The position numbers and the translations under genes were made by a program. A DNA stretch of 64,000 nt from Mariprofundus sp. GTDB lineage: Bacteria; Pseudomonadota; Zetaproteobacteria; Mariprofundales; Mariprofundaceae. The stretch spans positions 38,494 through 102,493 of the forward strand of contig JAJFLH010000025.1 of NCBI GenBank assembly GCA_021772775.1, written 5' to 3'. Below are positions 52,698 to 62,496 of the stretch, one piece after another (within the stretch, counting starts at the first letter, position 1; each line of letters begins with the position of its first letter). The notes under the pieces are model-generated. The model was not told the DNA's origin, made no database searches, and saw only the letters and a list, made by a program, of their open reading frames with translations.

Positions 52698-55600
52698 ATG
52701 AGTGCACATACTTTCTTTCAGTTACTCTCGATCAGAAGCAGGGTGATACTCATTGTATCAGTAATCTCCATTATTCTCGTAGCTCTTACTGCAGGTGGGT
52801 TAAATCAAAAATGGCAAGAGCTTTCAGCAGCAAGGCAATCAGCCGCCTCTTTCGAAATAACACGTCAGATTAGCCTGCTGGTATATGAGCTACAAAAAGA
52901 ACGGGGCATCAGTGCCGGCTCCAGCGATAATAATGAGACCCTCTCAAATTTAATCATTGAGCAGCGCAGAAAAAGCGACCTTCAAACGGCTAAACTGCGG
53001 ACTCTATTCAGGCAGTTTCGTCAGCAGTGGCAAAACTCCGAAGCATTACCTTATATCAGCAAAATCAACTTAAAAATACAGACTCTTGCAACACTTCGCC
53101 ACCGTATAGATTCATATAATCAGCCAATAAAGCAGCTCAATGACTACTCTGCCTTGATCGAATTACTTCTGAATTATTCTCAAGAGATATCTTCCTCCAT
53201 CATCTCCCCTGAAACAGTCCATCAATTCAACTCATACCTACAGTTAAGCTGGTTAATGGAGCGCTCTGGTCAGGAACGCGGCACCATAAACGGTATTCTT
53301 GGGATAGGCTCATTTGATATCTCAGTACTCCTGAAGGCCAACGGTTATATTTCCCAACAGGAGATGCTGTTGCAGGCATTCCAGTACTCGGCAAAACCTC
53401 TACACGCCATGATGCTTACAGCATCGTTAGACAGCCCAGTTGCCAAGAAGGTCATGCGTTTACGCCAAAGTGTTACACAACATGTCAAAATGAACGATCT
53501 ACTAAACGAGCTGCACTCCAGCATCGGTTATGGAGGCTTGATTCATACGTTTAAGAACTACGTGATCAGGGGGGACATGAAATACGAACGCAAGTTTCAT
53601 GAAATGCACGATCTATCCAAGTTTATTTTGCAAGAGATAAGAGAGCTGCCGAACCTAGATCGCACATTTATGGAGAAGATTTCCGATATTGAAAACATGA
53701 TCGATGCTTACCACAGGCATTTGCAAAATATCCAGACCATGCGCAGCAATGGAGAGGGTATCAAAGAGATCGATCACTCGGTAAAAGTGGATGATCAACC
53801 GGCATTTGAGGCGATTCAATATCTGCGAGATGGCATCTCACACATTGATCAGAATCAGTGGTGGTCCTCTGCCACTGAGCGCATGGATAAGATGAGAGAA
53901 ATAAGCCTGATGATTGAAAAAGAGATCGTTAATCAAATAGAGCAACGCCTCGACTCATCCTATCAACTCATGCTCTATTATCTAAGCATTGGCCTGATAC
54001 TCTTTATGCTAATCGCCGTGTTTGGTTACTATTTAATTCGCTATGTAGCGGGCTCACTCACTCATATTGCCCGTCAGCTTGAAGATGCAGTACACTCTGA
54101 AGTTTATAATCCACTATTGAGCGAACCCAGACAAGATGAAATTGGCATGCTGGTCAATGCATTTAACAATCTTATTACGCAACGCCAATCTTCAGAACTA
54201 CTGTTACGAAAACTATCCAGCTCAATCGAACAAACAAGTGAATCGATGCTGATCATCGACAACAATCATATCATTGAATACGCCAACCCCGCCACCGAAC
54301 AACTAAGCGGCTTCAGTCCATCTCACATCACAGGAGAAAATATAAACCTGTTCAATTATGAGCATGCTATAGAAGTCGAATTCACACATTGCCTCTCTGC
54401 TGGCACCAGCTGGCGAGGAAGAGCAACGATTCAGCACAAAGAGGGCAGCAGCAGGCCCATCATTCTGGCGGCCTCACCAATTGTCGATGAACATGAAAAG
54501 ATCACCCATTTGATTATTGCCCAACAGAATATTTCGGAACTGGAAGAAGCAAGGCTTAGCCTGGAGGAACAGAACCTGGAACTTGCTGATGCCCTTGTAT
54601 TGGCCAAAGAGGCTGCTAAATCCAAGAGCCAGTTTCTGGCTACAATGAGCCATGAGATCCGCACACCTCTCAATGGGGTGCTGGGATTAACTGAACTAGT
54701 CTTAGACTCAAAACTCACAATAGCACAACGGGAGAGCTTGGAAACTGTATTGGCATCAGGAGAAACACTGCTAACAATTCTCAATGACATTCTCGACTTC
54801 TCTAAAATGGAGGCAGGTCAGTTTGAACTGAGTGATTGTGAGTTTTCGCCCAATGATCTGGTTGAGCATATTACCAAGCTCTATAGCAAAGAGGCGCACA
54901 GAAAAAATATAGAGCTCATTGCAAGTTCGGTTCCAAAGCTAACGCATCATCTGATTGGTGACCCTGACCGATTACGCCAGATCTTGATGAATCTACTCAG
55001 TAATGCGATAAAATTCACCGATAAAGGCGAAGTTCTATTGCAGGTCGAATCGCTACATGAAGACAATAACAAAATGAATTTGCGCTTTTCTGTACGTGAC
55101 TCCGGTATTGGTATCAGCCCTGAAGATCACCACAAACTATTTGAAAATTTCTCACAACTTGATGCGTCCCATGCGCGCAAATATGGCGGCACCGGCCTTG
55201 GACTATCGATTGCGAATAAACTGGTTGGACTGATGGGCGGCAAAATATGTGTCGAAAGTACCATTGGTAAAGGCTGCCGCTTCTGGTTTGAAATTGAATT
55301 CGCTAAAGGTGAAAGCCTGCCCGATTTGGCGATTGACCATGAGCATGAGTTCAAGCAGTGGCGAGCACTCATTGTCGATGATAACAGAACCAATCAACAT
55401 GTACTTCACCATATGGTAAACAACTGGGGCATGCGCAGTGATTCCGTAGATGGCGGCAAACAAGCTTTGGAAACATTGATAGCCGAGGCTGATGCTGACA
55501 GCCCCTATCAGATTGCCCTGATTGATCACATGATGCCCGAAATGAATGGCCGCGAGCTGGCGCTACAGATCAAACAGACGAGCAAACTTAAAGACTTGAA

Positions 55601-56558
55601 AGTGGTCTTGCTTAGTTCGCTCGATGATGTCTTTGATATTAACAAAAAAAAGGAAGATGGACTCGATGCATTCCTGCGCAAACCCATTCATCACTCTGCG
55701 TTATATGACCTCATTTTATCGATAATGGGCATGGGTGGAGAGACACAGGTCAATCAATTGGCCGAAGTACATTCGGAACGTGGTCATAAAATCCTTTTAA
55801 CCGAAGATGTTCTGGTCAATCAGATGGTCGCCATTGGTATGTTAAAGAAAATAGGCTTAACAAATATAGACATCGCCAACAATGGTCTGGAAGCCGTAGA
55901 TCAATTTTCCTGTGGTAAATACGCTCTGATCCTGATGGATCTTCAAATGCCTGAAATGGATGGTTATACGGCAGTGAAAAAAATTAGGGCAATTGAACAA
56001 TCACAGCACGCTATCGCTCCCACACCCATTATTGCACTAACGGCACATGCTTTTGCCGATGAGAAAAAGAAGAGCCTTGAAATTGGCATGAATGATCTGA
56101 TCACCAAACCATTGACCGGAGCTAAACTGGAGGACCTGATCAATCACTGGCTACCCATTGACCTCAAGCTGAACGCCAGCCCGGATCACACAGCTAACCA
56201 CAACAATCAGATTGCCACTTTGGATGACAATCTGCTTCGACGTCTGCATCAAGATATGGGCGGGGGCATCGGTATGATTATTGATATGTTTGTTGCCGAG
56301 TTACCCGCCCAGGTTGAAACCATCTGCCAGGCGTTACAGGACCTTGATGAACATGCATTAAAAGAGGCCGCACATCGTTTAAAAGGCTCAAGCAGCAATA
56401 TTGGCGCATTAGCCTTAAAAGAGATATGCATTGAGCTGGAGCATCAGGGAGAGCATTCAAACCTACCTTCAGCACATGAGCAGATCGTTTTACTTAGAAC
56501 GGAAGTTCATGCGCTTTTACTTGCCTTGCATGAACCATGGCTCGAGGAGATTCGATAA
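52698..56558 (+). CDS. BarA-like hybrid kinase with N-terminal NIT sensing domain
   Basis: The 1286-residue membrane protein has TM1 (about 12-33), a large periplasmic nitrate/nitrite-sensing-type (NIT) region (about 50-300; LVYELQKERGISAGSS, and SGQERGTINGI), a further helical stretch, TM2 (about 425-450), HAMP, PAS (about 510-620), HisKA (ATMSHEIRTPLNGVLGLTEL), HATPase (DSGIGISPEDHHKLFENFSQ; GTGLGLSI), two receivers (LIVDDNRTNQ with LIDHMMPEMNG; LLTEDVLVNQ with LMDLQMPEMDG) and a C-terminal HPt (AAHRLKGSSSNIGALALKE). A full His-Asp-His relay in one chain. It is coupled to the next gene through a TAATG overlap. Confidence 0.94.
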   Translation: MSAHTFFQLLSIRSRVILIVSVISIILVALTAGGLNQKWQELSAARQSAASFEITRQISLLVYELQKERGISAGSSDNNETLSNLIIEQRRKSDLQTAKLRTLFRQFRQQWQNSEALPYISKINLKIQTLATLRHRIDSYNQPIKQLNDYSALIELLLNYSQEISSSIISPETVHQFNSYLQLSWLMERSGQERGTINGILGIGSFDISVLLKANGYISQQEMLLQAFQYSAKPLHAMMLTASLDSPVAKKVMRLRQSVTQHVKMNDLLNELHSSIGYGGLIHTFKNYVIRGDMKYERKFHEMHDLSKFILQEIRELPNLDRTFMEKISDIENMIDAYHRHLQNIQTMRSNGEGIKEIDHSVKVDDQPAFEAIQYLRDGISHIDQNQWWSSATERMDKMREISLMIEKEIVNQIEQRLDSSYQLMLYYLSIGLILFMLIAVFGYYLIRYVAGSLTHIARQLEDAVHSEVYNPLLSEPRQDEIGMLVNAFNNLITQRQSSELLLRKLSSSIEQTSESMLIIDNNHIIEYANPATEQLSGFSPSHITGENINLFNYEHAIEVEFTHCLSAGTSWRGRATIQHKEGSSRPIILAASPIVDEHEKITHLIIAQQNISELEEARLSLEEQNLELADALVLAKEAAKSKSQFLATMSHEIRTPLNGVLGLTELVLDSKLTIAQRESLETVLASGETLLTILNDILDFSKMEAGQFELSDCEFSPNDLVEHITKLYSKEAHRKNIELIASSVPKLTHHLIGDPDRLRQILMNLLSNAIKFTDKGEVLLQVESLHEDNNKMNLRFSVRDSGIGISPEDHHKLFENFSQLDASHARKYGGTGLGLSIANKLVGLMGGKICVESTIGKGCRFWFEIEFAKGESLPDLAIDHEHEFKQWRALIVDDNRTNQHVLHHMVNNWGMRSDSVDGGKQALETLIAEADADSPYQIALIDHMMPEMNGRELALQIKQTSKLKDLKVVLLSSLDDVFDINKKKEDGLDAFLRKPIHHSALYDLILSIMGMGGETQVNQLAEVHSERGHKILLTEDVLVNQMVAIGMLKKIGLTNIDIANNGLEAVDQFSCGKYALILMDLQMPEMDGYTAVKKIRAIEQSQHAIAPTPIIALTAHAFADEKKKSLEIGMNDLITKPLTGAKLEDLINHWLPIDLKLNASPDHTANHNNQIATLDDNLLRRLHQDMGGGIGMIIDMFVAELPAQVETICQALQDLDEHALKEAAHRLKGSSSNIGALALKEICIELEHQGEHSNLPSAHEQIVLLRTEVHALLLALHEPWLEEIR

Positions 56559-57316
56559 TGATCAGACATTTCTCAATCAGCCAACTCCTGATTGCCTTAC
56601 TCTTGTTCATCGCCCCTGTCGGTACTCAATCATCAGCTGAAGAGTTCTCCACCACCAATCTGCAATTGTTATCTGGCAGCAATTTTCATGATCCTTTTTA
56701 TGGTAATAACACCTCTGGTGGCGCTATGAGCACGCTTACGCTGGAGCACTTCGGCACATGGGCATATGGAGATAATTATTTCTTCGTCGATTTTTTATCG
56801 GGTTCATTTGTCAATTTTGCCGGTCAGCCAGCAGGGAAACAATCGCGTATATATGGCGAATGGGCACCGCGTCTGAGCCTATCGAAACTGTTTGCACAAG
56901 ATTTGAGCTCTGAGATGTTCAAAGATTTCTATCTGGCAGCTCAAATCAACCGTGATGGGGATGGCTTTCATGCCCACATGCTCGGCGTTGGAACGGACCT
57001 CGACCTGTCCCTTTTTTCCCTCTTCAGCCTCAATGCTTATGCCCGCAAAGATAACTTCAACAGTACCACCTGGCAGACGACACTGGTATGGACTATACCA
57101 ATCGGAAAACTGCTCTCTTTTGAAGGTTTTGCTGATCTCTATGGCTCCGATAACAATGGCCTGGAGTTCACTTCACAACCGCAACTACTATTTGATCTCG
57201 GGGCACTGGCGATTGATTCACCAAACAGCATGAAGATAGGTCTGGAGTGGTACTTTCATCGTAACAGACATCTAAATAGCAGTGTGCCGCAGGCTATATT
57301 GAAATGGATTTGGTGA
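56558..57316 (+). CDS. Outer-membrane channel of the Tsx/OmpK family
   Basis: The 252-residue product has a signal peptide (ISQLLIALLLFIAPVGTQSS then A-E-E) and a beta-strand-rich sequence of alternating hydrophobic residues. LQLLSGSNFHDPFYGNN, STLTLEHFGTWAYGDNYFFV then DFLSG, IYGEWAPRLSLSKL, and the terminal PQAILKWIW (aromatic last residue) fit the nucleoside-specific channel Tsx/OmpK family. The ATG at 56558 shares a base with the preceding TAA and has GGAG eight bases upstream. Being coupled to a large sensor kinase is unusual: it may import the sensed compound, but the substrate is unknown. Confidence 0.85.
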   Translation: MIRHFSISQLLIALLLFIAPVGTQSSAEEFSTTNLQLLSGSNFHDPFYGNNTSGGAMSTLTLEHFGTWAYGDNYFFVDFLSGSFVNFAGQPAGKQSRIYGEWAPRLSLSKLFAQDLSSEMFKDFYLAAQINRDGDGFHAHMLGVGTDLDLSLFSLFSLNAYARKDNFNSTTWQTTLVWTIPIGKLLSFEGFADLYGSDNNGLEFTSQPQLLFDLGALAIDSPNSMKIGLEWYFHRNRHLNSSVPQAILKWIW

Positions 57317-57529
57317 GCTAACTCTGGAGGCGACCAATTTTATACTATAAAGATTCCGTCACTTATCGTTTCAAGCTCTCTCCGCAAATGGTATATATCT
57401 TGCTGTAAAATCTTATCGCATATATTACGTAACAGCTACGCGACGTTTGGGAGCTTTAGTATTGGAATTCTTTGGCCATAACTTTCGAAACACAGATGTA
57501 TACATGCTTTCGCTCGCATTGCATCAATC

Positions 57530-58834
57530 ATGGCTAAGAAAGTCACCGCAATGAACACCTTTGCAGGAAGCCTGATTCTGGTGGTTGATGATGACCCCAT
57601 GTTTCGCCTTATGCTGCGCCAGTTTTTGGAGCGCCACTCATTTCAGATATGCGAGGCATCTAACGGTGTCGAAGCCATTGAAAAATATATGGCTGAATCA
57701 CCAAAGATGATACTGATGGACGCCAATATGCCGGTCATGAGTGGTTTCGATGCATGCAAGCGTATTCGTGAAATTGACCCACAGGAGAGCTGTCCGGTGC
57801 TCATTATCACCGCTCTGGATGATGATGGTTTTATTTCGGAGGCCTTTGCTGCCGGAGCTTCTGATTATGTAAGCAAACCCATTCACTGGACTGTGTTAAA
57901 ACAACGTATCCTGCATAAGCTGAAAGCAAGCAGAGATGCTCACGCCCTACATGCAAGTGAAGAGCGCTTTCGCATGCTTTATCAACAGTCGCCGCTGCCC
58001 TATCAGTCTCTGGATAGCCAAGGCTTCATTCTTGAGGTCAATCCGGCCTGGCTGGCTATGCTGGGTTACAATGCTAATCAGGTGATCGGCAAACCCTTCG
58101 CAAACTTTCTGTCGGCTGATGATCAGCAAAAGTTTCTGCAGAACTTCCCCAAATTCAAAGCATGCGGTCATGCATCAAATGTTCATTTTCATATATTGAA
58201 CAGTGATCGTCGACAAATTGACATCGAACTCAATGGCCGCATTGGTTACGACTTAAATGGGGATTTCAAACAAACCCACTGTGTTTTACAGGACATCAGC
58301 AAACGACAGGCGATGGAGGATACACTCAGAAAGCTTGCTTCGACCGACCCATTGACTGGATTGGCGAATCGGCGCTCATTTTTTGAGCAAGCCGAGCACG
58401 CACGCTTACATTGTATACGTTACCAACACCCCTATTCCATCATGATGCTGGATATCGATCACTTCAAATCAATCAATGATACCTTCGGCCATGATATTGG
58501 TGATGATGTATTGAAACTGGTATCGGATATCATGGCTCAGTCATTGCGCGAGGTGGATATTCTCGGCCGATTGGGTGGCGAAGAGTTTGCAATTGTTCTA
58601 CCTGAAACACCCTTAAGCCATGCGCTGGCTGTCGCCGAACGTATCCGAGCCTCTATTGATGTTTTCAAGATGGAAACAGACCGGGGTAATGTCGATGTAA
58701 AAATCAGTATCGGTGTGACTCTGCTATCGACGCATAAAGAGAGTAATGAGCGTTTGCTTAAAGAGGCCGATCTACTGCTCTACAAAGCCAAACAGAATGG
58801 CCGCAATCGCATAGAACAAGGTATACAGCGATGA
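57530..58834 (+). CDS. Response regulator with PAS and GGDEF (diguanylate cyclase)
   Basis: The 434-residue protein has a receiver (about 15-130; LVVDDDPMFRLMLRQFLERH; phosphoacceptor in ILMDANMPVMSG; KPIHWTVLKQR), PAS (about 145-260) and GGDEF (about 265-430; DPLTGLANRRSF, LDIDHFKSINDTFGHDIGDD, RLGGEEFAIVLPE), with an intact GGEEF active site that should make c-di-GMP. The ATG at 57530 has no clear ribosome-binding site. Its stop overlaps the start of the next gene (ATGA), whose N-terminal receiver is a close relative, pointing to a local duplication and shared signalling. Confidence 0.94.
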   Translation: MAKKVTAMNTFAGSLILVVDDDPMFRLMLRQFLERHSFQICEASNGVEAIEKYMAESPKMILMDANMPVMSGFDACKRIREIDPQESCPVLIITALDDDGFISEAFAAGASDYVSKPIHWTVLKQRILHKLKASRDAHALHASEERFRMLYQQSPLPYQSLDSQGFILEVNPAWLAMLGYNANQVIGKPFANFLSADDQQKFLQNFPKFKACGHASNVHFHILNSDRRQIDIELNGRIGYDLNGDFKQTHCVLQDISKRQAMEDTLRKLASTDPLTGLANRRSFFEQAEHARLHCIRYQHPYSIMMLDIDHFKSINDTFGHDIGDDVLKLVSDIMAQSLREVDILGRLGGEEFAIVLPETPLSHALAVAERIRASIDVFKMETDRGNVDVKISIGVTLLSTHKESNERLLKEADLLLYKAKQNGRNRIEQGIQR

Positions 58835-61482
58835 TTCAGGCAGAGAGGACAACGATACTCATCGTCGATGATGATCCAACGTTTCTGCTCATGCTGCGTC
58901 AGTTTCTGGAGAAAGAAGCTTATAAGGTCGTATCTGCAGTAAATGGCCAAGAAGCCATCGAGGCTTTCAATCACAACCACCCCAATTGTATTCTGATGGA
59001 TGCCAAGATGCCGGTGATGAATGGTTTCGAAGCCTGCCGTAGCATAAGAGCGCTTCCGGAAGGTCGCGATATACCGTTAATTATGGTGACCGCTCAAGAG
59101 TCTGATGATGCAGTTGATCAATGTTATGCCGCCGGTGCATCCGATTATATCAGCAAACCCCTCCACTGGGCCGTACTGCGTAATCGTATACATAATCTAA
59201 TTGAAAAGAATATCGCCGACAAGCGACTCAAAGAGAGTGAGCATCGCTTCAATCAGATTTTTAATACAACCAAAGACGCCTTCTGGTTAATCGATGCTGC
59301 AGATAATGAACTGCTATATGTAAACAATAGTTTTGAAGAGATATTTTCAATGAAGCAAGAGGCATTGTGGCGCAATCCACTGGCCTGGATTGATGTTGTA
59401 CATCCAGAAGATCGTGTGCTGGTTGAATCACTGGTGAAACAATATCGTCGCCAGCGCAGTGAACCACTGGAAAAAGAGTTCCGTATTCTCAGACCAGATG
59501 GTGAAATCCGCTGGCTGGATGTGCACTGCTTTTCTGTAAAGGATTTTAAGGGCACAATTATCCGGCGCGTTGGCGTTGCAAGTGATATTACCGCCAGAAA
59601 AATGTCACAGGACTATTTTCAGGTGCTTATAAAATCGGTAAAGGCTGTGCCTTGGTCACTGGATTTGGCTACCGGCCAATTTACATATGTAGGCGATCAA
59701 GCACTGCAGGTACTTGGAATTACGCCCGATCAGATGCCTGATATGGATGCGTGGATCGCTCTGATCCATCCCGAGGATCGGAGTCAGGCGGTCAATTACT
59801 GCAGCACACAAAGTGCTGCTGGTCAGGCTCACGAATTTGAATATCGCATGCTCGTCAATGGTCAAAGCATTTGGATCAGAGAAAGCGTCGCTGTCACCAT
59901 GGGGGCCGATGGCCCTATCAGCCTGTCCGGTTTCATGTTCAACATCACAGAAGCCCATCTCAAACAGGAACGCCTTCGCAAGCTATCTCAAGCCATTGAA
60001 CAGGCTGGGGAGTCTGTCATCATCACAGACAAACATGCTACGATTGAATATGTGAATCGCGCTTTTACAAACATAACCGGCTACAGCGCAACCGAAGTCA
60101 TCGGCAAGAACCCCCGCATACTCAAATCAGGCAACCAATCAAAAAAATATTATCAACAACTGTGGAGCACAATCAGTGCAGGTAAAACCTGGCACAGCTC
60201 CATCATCGACCGCAGAAAAGATGGTAGCCAATACCCGGCCACCATGTCTATCGCACCGATCTTTGACGACAATGGTCAGATCACGCATTACGTAGGGCTA
60301 CAGCAGGACATGACCGAACAGGAGATGATTGAAGAGAGGTTTCGTCAGGCTCAAAAGATGGAGGCTCTTGGCACACTGGTCGGCGGTATTGCGCATGACT
60401 TTAACAACCTACTGGCTGCGATGACCGGCAACCTCTACATCGCCAGAAGACGAGTAAAACATATGCCTCTGGTCGACGAGAAACTCAAAACGGTTGAAGG
60501 GCTTGGTTTCCAAGCCTCTGATATGATCAAACAGCTACTGACTTTTGCCCGCAAAGGCATGGTTCAAATGCAGCCCTTTGGTCTGACCTCATTTATTAAA
60601 GAGATCTCCAAACTCAATACCGCAGCTATCCCTGAAAATATCATCTTTGATATGCAGCTGTGTGATGAGGAGCTGGTTGTGAAGGGGGATGCCACCCAAT
60701 TGCAACAGGTATTGATGAATCTACTGAACAATGCGCGTGATGCATTAATCGATACCGAAGCACCTGTCATTGTATTGAGCATGGATGAGTTTGAAACGAA
60801 TGAAGCTTTCCGCAGCAGATATCCGGACATCAAAAGTCGTCTTTTTGCGCATCTGGTTGTCCAGGACAATGGTACGGGCATTAGTGATGAACACGAAGAC
60901 CACATCTTTGAACCCTTTTTCACCACCAAAGAAGTAGGTCTGGGCACTGGGCTGGGGCTTTCTATGGCTTATGGCGCTATCCGAAGCCATGGTGGTGCCA
61001 TGGAAGTCGATAGCATTCCCGGATCGGGAACCTCATTTCATATCTATTTACCACTGCTCGAGGAAAAAGGTATTGAGCCCGTTGCAGATGAACACGAGAA
61101 GATACTCTCAGGTCAGGGCGAGCTCATTCTATTGGTTGATGACAATGCTGATGTCCGTGAAACCGGCAAAGAGGTATTAACCAGTCTGGGGTACCGGGTA
61201 ATGGAAGCGGCCGATGGACTAAAAGCTGTTGAAATATTCAGTGCGCATCAGCAGAAAGTTTCACTTATTGTGATGGATGTTGTCATGCCAAGGCTCGGTG
61301 GCGTACAAGCTGCTGAGCGCATCAAAGAGATTCGAGCCGACGCCAGAATTGTTTTTGCCTCCGGCTATGATAGAGAGGAGGCCTTAACAAATGAGATGCC
61401 TTCGGGTGACTATATACTACTCTCTAAACCATATTCAGTTGAAGTGCTGAGTAGAACCATCAGGGAACAATTAAAGAAATAG
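58831..61482 (+). CDS. Hybrid kinase with N-terminal receiver, three PAS domains and C-terminal receiver
   Basis: The 883-residue cytoplasmic protein has REC1 (about 8-125; LIVDDDPTFLLMLRQFLEKE, LMDAKMPVMNG, KPLHWAVLRNR), PAS domains (about 140-260, 270-380 and 388-510), HisKA ([20 protein letters not shown], about 525), HATPase (QDNGTGISDEHEDHIFEPFF; GTGLGLSMAYGA) and REC2 (LLVDDNADVRETGKE; MDVVMPRLGG; LSKPYSVEV). The kinase core and REC2 are closely similar to those of the hemerythrin kinase at 32740-34875. The gene starts inside the stop of the diguanylate cyclase gene, so the two are coupled and probably form one phosphorelay. Confidence 0.94.
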   Translation: MIQAERTTILIVDDDPTFLLMLRQFLEKEAYKVVSAVNGQEAIEAFNHNHPNCILMDAKMPVMNGFEACRSIRALPEGRDIPLIMVTAQESDDAVDQCYAAGASDYISKPLHWAVLRNRIHNLIEKNIADKRLKESEHRFNQIFNTTKDAFWLIDAADNELLYVNNSFEEIFSMKQEALWRNPLAWIDVVHPEDRVLVESLVKQYRRQRSEPLEKEFRILRPDGEIRWLDVHCFSVKDFKGTIIRRVGVASDITARKMSQDYFQVLIKSVKAVPWSLDLATGQFTYVGDQALQVLGITPDQMPDMDAWIALIHPEDRSQAVNYCSTQSAAGQAHEFEYRMLVNGQSIWIRESVAVTMGADGPISLSGFMFNITEAHLKQERLRKLSQAIEQAGESVIITDKHATIEYVNRAFTNITGYSATEVIGKNPRILKSGNQSKKYYQQLWSTISAGKTWHSSIIDRRKDGSQYPATMSIAPIFDDNGQITHYVGLQQDMTEQEMIEERFRQAQKMEALGTLVGGIAHDFNNLLAAMTGNLYIARRRVKHMPLVDEKLKTVEGLGFQASDMIKQLLTFARKGMVQMQPFGLTSFIKEISKLNTAAIPENIIFDMQLCDEELVVKGDATQLQQVLMNLLNNARDALIDTEAPVIVLSMDEFETNEAFRSRYPDIKSRLFAHLVVQDNGTGISDEHEDHIFEPFFTTKEVGLGTGLGLSMAYGAIRSHGGAMEVDSIPGSGTSFHIYLPLLEEKGIEPVADEHEKILSGQGELILLVDDNADVRETGKEVLTSLGYRVMEAADGLKAVEIFSAHQQKVSLIVMDVVMPRLGGVQAAERIKEIRADARIVFASGYDREEALTNEMPSGDYILLSKPYSVEVLSRTIREQLKK

Positions 61483-61662
61483 CGAACAATCGGATCCTTT
61501 CACTGTGAGCTTTAAAGCAATAAAACAGCACAACGACGACTTAAAGAGTAGTCAAAAATATTTCACCCTGCATGATTCAGACTGAGTCACCTTGAGGTCG
61601 GGGCGACAGGTCACTACAAAAGTATAAGTATGCAAACCACCTGACTCAGCAAAGGAGTAGCA

Positions 61663-62406
61663 ATGTCTTGGAAAAGTGTAGGAATCGGAGCCGGCGTAGG
61701 CGCTCTGTTTGGCGGGCCGGTAGGAGCCTTAATTGGTGCGGGCATCGGTGGATGGTTCTCATCTAGTAAGGACAAATACATTCGAAAGCTCGAAGCAGAG
61801 CAGCTGTTTGTATTTACCGCCCTGTTTGGCATGTTGGCCAAAATTGCCAAAGCTGACGGCATTGTATCCCCTGAAGAGGCTCAAACGATCAAATCCTTTA
61901 TGCATCAGATCGGCATGGATGACCGCGCCAAACAAGCCGCCGGTATCATTTTCTCCAAAGCCAAAGATGATGAGTACTCTGTTTACGACTATGCAGCCCA
62001 ACTTGCCGAGGCATATGATGACAACAAAGATATGCGTATCATCGCCTATCGTATTCTATTTGAAGTGGCTGCAAGTGATGGCGAATTGCATCCGGAAGAA
62101 GATAAAATCCTGCGCGGCATCACCGAGCAGCTGCGCATTGATGAATCCATGTATAAGATTTTCGCCGATGAGTTTTTTGGCCATGCGCACGCATTGACGG
62201 AACATTATGCGCTGCTGGATTGCACGGCTGAATCAAGCGATGCAGAAATCAAGCGAGCCTATCGCAGCAAATGCATTGAATATCATCCCGATAAAATCAT
62301 GTCGAAAGGGCTGCCGGACAATTTTGTGACATTTGCCGATGAACAGATGAAGATGATCACCTGCGCTTATGATGAGATCAAAAAAGCCAGACCTAGTCTG
62401 ACTTAA
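61663..62406 (+). CDS. djlA: DjlA-like TerB/J-domain membrane protein
   Basis: The 247-residue protein starts with a glycine-rich membrane segment (VGIGAGVGALFGGPVGALIG then AGIGGWF), then a TerB-type domain (about 45-165; FGMLAKIAKADGIVSPEEAQ; VAASDGELHPEEDKIL), and ends with a J domain (about 180-245) with YRSKCIEYHPDKIMSKGLPD, including the essential HPD. This is the DjlA layout, in which the J domain stimulates DnaK ATPase at the inner membrane. AAAGGAG lies six bases before the ATG. The 180-base upstream gap includes CTGAGTC (61582-61588) matching GACTCAG (61643-61649) in inverted orientation. Confidence 0.88.
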   Translation: MSWKSVGIGAGVGALFGGPVGALIGAGIGGWFSSSKDKYIRKLEAEQLFVFTALFGMLAKIAKADGIVSPEEAQTIKSFMHQIGMDDRAKQAAGIIFSKAKDDEYSVYDYAAQLAEAYDDNKDMRIIAYRILFEVAASDGELHPEEDKILRGITEQLRIDESMYKIFADEFFGHAHALTEHYALLDCTAESSDAEIKRAYRSKCIEYHPDKIMSKGLPDNFVTFADEQMKMITCAYDEIKKARPSLT

Positions 62407-62496
62407 CAGATCGATTGATGGCAGGTTCACTATATCCCCCCACACCGGCAAGAGCATTATGGATCACTCTGGTAATCAACAAAGGTAGAACTCTAC

